Below, in pieces: positions 4,684 through 6,524 of a stretch of 6,524 nt of DNA. A program made the position numbers and the translations under genes. The stretch comes from CAJXZP01 sp964195485 (lineage in GTDB: Bacteria; Bacteroidota; Bacteroidia; Flavobacteriales_G; Salibacteraceae): positions 1-6,524 of the forward strand of contig CAXMPG010000047.1 in assembly GCA_964195485.1 (NCBI GenBank). Reading direction: 5' to 3'. Under the pieces are notes generated by a model. The model was given only the letters and a program-made list of their open reading frames with translations. It was not told the origin of the DNA and ran no database searches. Position 1 is the stretch's first letter. Every line of letters begins with the position of its first letter.

Positions 4684-6524
4684 TTACTCACCTTCTACTA
4701 CCACCGGATTAATTAGACCTTTGGAAATTAAACTTTGACGTAAAGCATCTGCTTCCGTTTCGGATGTAAATTTACCAATTTTATATAAGGTAGCACCATT
4801 ATTCTTTTCAACAATTACTCCCAGAGAGCTTAATTCTAAAATAGCACGTGCTTGGTCAATAGGAATACCTCCAGTATACGGACCTACTTCTACATGAAAC
4901 TCACCTAATGTATTTGAGTTAGTTGGTGTTGTATTAGTATTATCAGGGGCCGAATCATTCTGATTATTATTCGTAGGAACATTATTTACGGGCGTTGGAT
5001 TCGTTGTATTTACAGCACCTGTATTTCCTCCAGCAATAGCTTTTGCTTCTGCAATAGTTATTCTTGCCCCATTATAATAAGCTGTTACAAATGCATCACT
5101 AATTCCGTTTTGAACAATAGTATTTCTAGCATTAATAGCCGCTGAAACAGAACCATATACACCGGTAGAATAGCGAATTAAATTATTTGGAATTTGTTCG
5201 GTGTTTAATGGACTTATGGAAAAAACGGAAGAAGGTGAAATTCGGGTAGAATAAACGCCTACTTGCACCGTAAAATACAATTCTCCTCTTGAGCTAGATG
5301 CTGCAACCTCTACATTACCATTACCTTGTGAAACATTTGTTGTATTCACTGTTTGTACGTTAACACTTACATCATTGGCTGGTCTAGCCTGTACTGTAGG
5401 ATTAGGTGTCACATTGACTTCACTAGCCGTTATATCTCCAGCTAATACTCTTCTAGCTTCAGAAATTGAAATTCTTTTACCATCTAAATACGCTACCACA
5501 AATGCATCTGAATACCCTTTACCTCGAATACCGTCTTTTGCATTATTTGCCGTAGAGAAATCTTTAAACATCCCAGCAGTATACCTTGTTAAGCCACTTT
5601 CTGTTTTTTCACCCACAATTGGAGCGAACCCTTTAAAGGTTTCTTGTTTTATTGGATTTCTGAAGGCCCCAATTTGAACTTTAAGAATAACTCCTTTTGG
5701 TAAAGTTACCCCTAATGGAATTGGTTTATCATCACTATAATAGGTAGAATCTGAATTAATGAAAATGTCAGAAGCTAAATTAAATGGAATTGCGTCAATG
5801 TCGTTAGTGTCAATAGCTATTTCAGTTTCCATAATATTACCAGATATAGCACTGATAATGTCTGTCCTATTCTGCGCATCCGTCATTTCCAATATCGAGG
5901 AATTTGCTTCATTTAAAGTATAATAGGCTTCGCCTCTTAAATCTTTAGACTTTTTGTAAAACACGTCAGCTTCCGCTAACAAACGTTTTTGTTCTTGTTT
6001 CTTTTCTACCACCAAAATCCTTATGGAGTCTTGCTCTTCTAATGGCACTAAATCTAGTCCTTGATTTAGTAGAGATATTTCTCTTTCCATCTGCTTAACC
6101 TCTTCCGCTATTTTATTACCCGATTGATACATAACATCCGCATCTGCAATATCTCTAGTAAACTTCATTTTCTCTGAAGTGTAAGCGGCATAAATTGGTA
6201 GTTCTTTTACTTTTGAATTTTCAGCTACTGTAAGTTGCTTATTAATCTCTGGAAGTTTAACCATTTCCATTTTACCGTAATCGGTTAATTTTTTCAATGT
6301 CTCTTCTTCCACAAACTGCATTTGTTTAGCGGACTCTTCAGTCATTTGAGAATTTAATTTACTAATCGCGATATCATTCTTTACATTTTGAATCTCCGCT
6401 TCCACTACCCGTCTTTGTTTTTTACGTCTGGTTTCAGAAAGTTTCACTTCCAAATCTTCTAACTCATTTTCTAAGTTAGATGTGATTGAACGTTTTTTTT
6501 TAGCCACCGCCATTTTATCCTGTG
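4684..6524 (-). CDS. Coiled-coil protein with three SPOR-like repeats, 5' end outside window
   Basis: SPOR domains bind peptidoglycan glycan strands lacking stem peptides, so this is probably a periplasmic or envelope-attached protein. The frame stays open to the window edge. The first visible Met (6513; used for numbering, 609 aa) is preceded by in-frame codons without a stop, and no signal peptide follows it, so it is probably internal. Residues about 10-210 are charged, Lys/Glu/Gln-rich and likely coiled coil. Then come three SPOR-like repeats: 275-347 (ILKVQIGAF at 276-284), 412-487 (YFTVQVGVY at 413-421) and 538-607 (EFHVEVGPY at 538-546). Repeats 1 and 2 share RYTAGMF/RYSTGVY, G-x-SDAFV and a [DN]GxRI end; repeat 3 is more diverged. 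Linkers are rich in Asn, Thr and Pro (about 360-408 and 495-536). Larger Bacteroidota proteins with PD40 or TPR repeats ahead of such a region are known, but whether this is one cannot be seen. The stop lies 25 bp before the clpS ATG. Confidence 0.88.
   Translation of the reverse strand, partial: QDKMAVAKKKRSITSNLENELEDLEVKLSETRRKKQRRVVEAEIQNVKNDIAISKLNSQMTEESAKQMQFVEEETLKKLTDYGKMEMVKLPEINKQLTVAENSKVKELPIYAAYTSEKMKFTRDIADADVMYQSGNKIAEEVKQMEREISLLNQGLDLVPLEEQDSIRILVVEKKQEQKRLLAEADVFYKKSKDLRGEAYYTLNEANSSILEMTDAQNRTDIISAISGNIMETEIAIDTNDIDAIPFNLASDIFINSDSTYYSDDKPIPLGVTLPKGVILKVQIGAFRNPIKQETFKGFAPIVGEKTESGLTRYTAGMFKDFSTANNAKDGIRGKGYSDAFVVAYLDGKRISISEARRVLAGDITASEVNVTPNPTVQARPANDVSVNVQTVNTTNVSQGNGNVEVAASSSRGELYFTVQVGVYSTRISPSSVFSISPLNTEQIPNNLIRYSTGVYGSVSAAINARNTIVQNGISDAFVTAYYNGARITIAEAKAIAGGNTGAVNTTNPTPVNNVPTNNNQNDSAPDNTNTTPTNSNTLGEFHVEVGPYTGGIPIDQARAILELSSLGVIVEKNNGATLYKIGKFTSETEADALRQSLISKGLINPVVVEGE

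Noticed and set aside
5375..5677. 100-codon plus-strand frame inside the SPOR gene
   Set aside because: Antisense shadow of the first SPOR repeat and linker; no recognisable product or ribosome-binding context.

Overview
The window is AT-rich DNA from a Bacteroidota member, most likely of the order Flavobacteriales. The signs are low GC, Sec signal peptides ending in A-x-A-Q, a TAnnTTTG-like -7 promoter element, starts mostly lacking a Shine-Dalgarno sequence, and gene families (short ClpS, FloA/NfeD pair, coiled-coil SPOR protein) typical of that group. The genus cannot be named from the sequence. There are no tRNA or rRNA genes, CRISPR arrays, insertion sequences or phage genes.

Layout. 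(1) 1-1145, minus strand: the N-terminal 381 codons of a secreted S8 subtilisin-like protease, cut by the window edge before its catalytic serine. (2) 1146-1244: a 99-bp divergent promoter region containing a 7-bp inverted repeat around a candidate -7 box. (3) 1245-1745, plus strand: an exported methionine-R-sulfoxide reductase, MsrB. (4) 1746-2107: a convergent intergenic region. It holds a candidate structured small RNA (about 1897-2022) ending in its own GC-rich terminator, followed by a second long terminator that closes the opposing operon. (5) 2108-6524, minus strand: a tightly packed five-gene run. In transcription order it encodes a coiled-coil protein with three SPOR repeats (5' end outside the window), the ClpS adaptor, an M48 (Oma1/LoiP-like) metalloprotease lipoprotein, a short NfeD-family membrane protein and the flotillin-like protein FloA. 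Gaps are -4 to +25 bp, so co-transcription and partial translational coupling are likely.

How the genes may fit together. NfeD plus FloA is an established bacterial membrane-scaffold pair. ClpS feeds N-degron substrates to ClpAP/ClpCP in the cytosol, M48 lipoproteins degrade misfolded envelope proteins, and SPOR domains bind denuded peptidoglycan glycans. The operon therefore reads as an envelope organisation and protein quality-control module, but this functional link is inference from gene order. The exported MsrB would repair oxidised methionines in envelope proteins. The least explained element is the candidate RNA at about 1897-2022: two GNRA-tetraloop hairpins and a terminator, with no reading frame to account for them.
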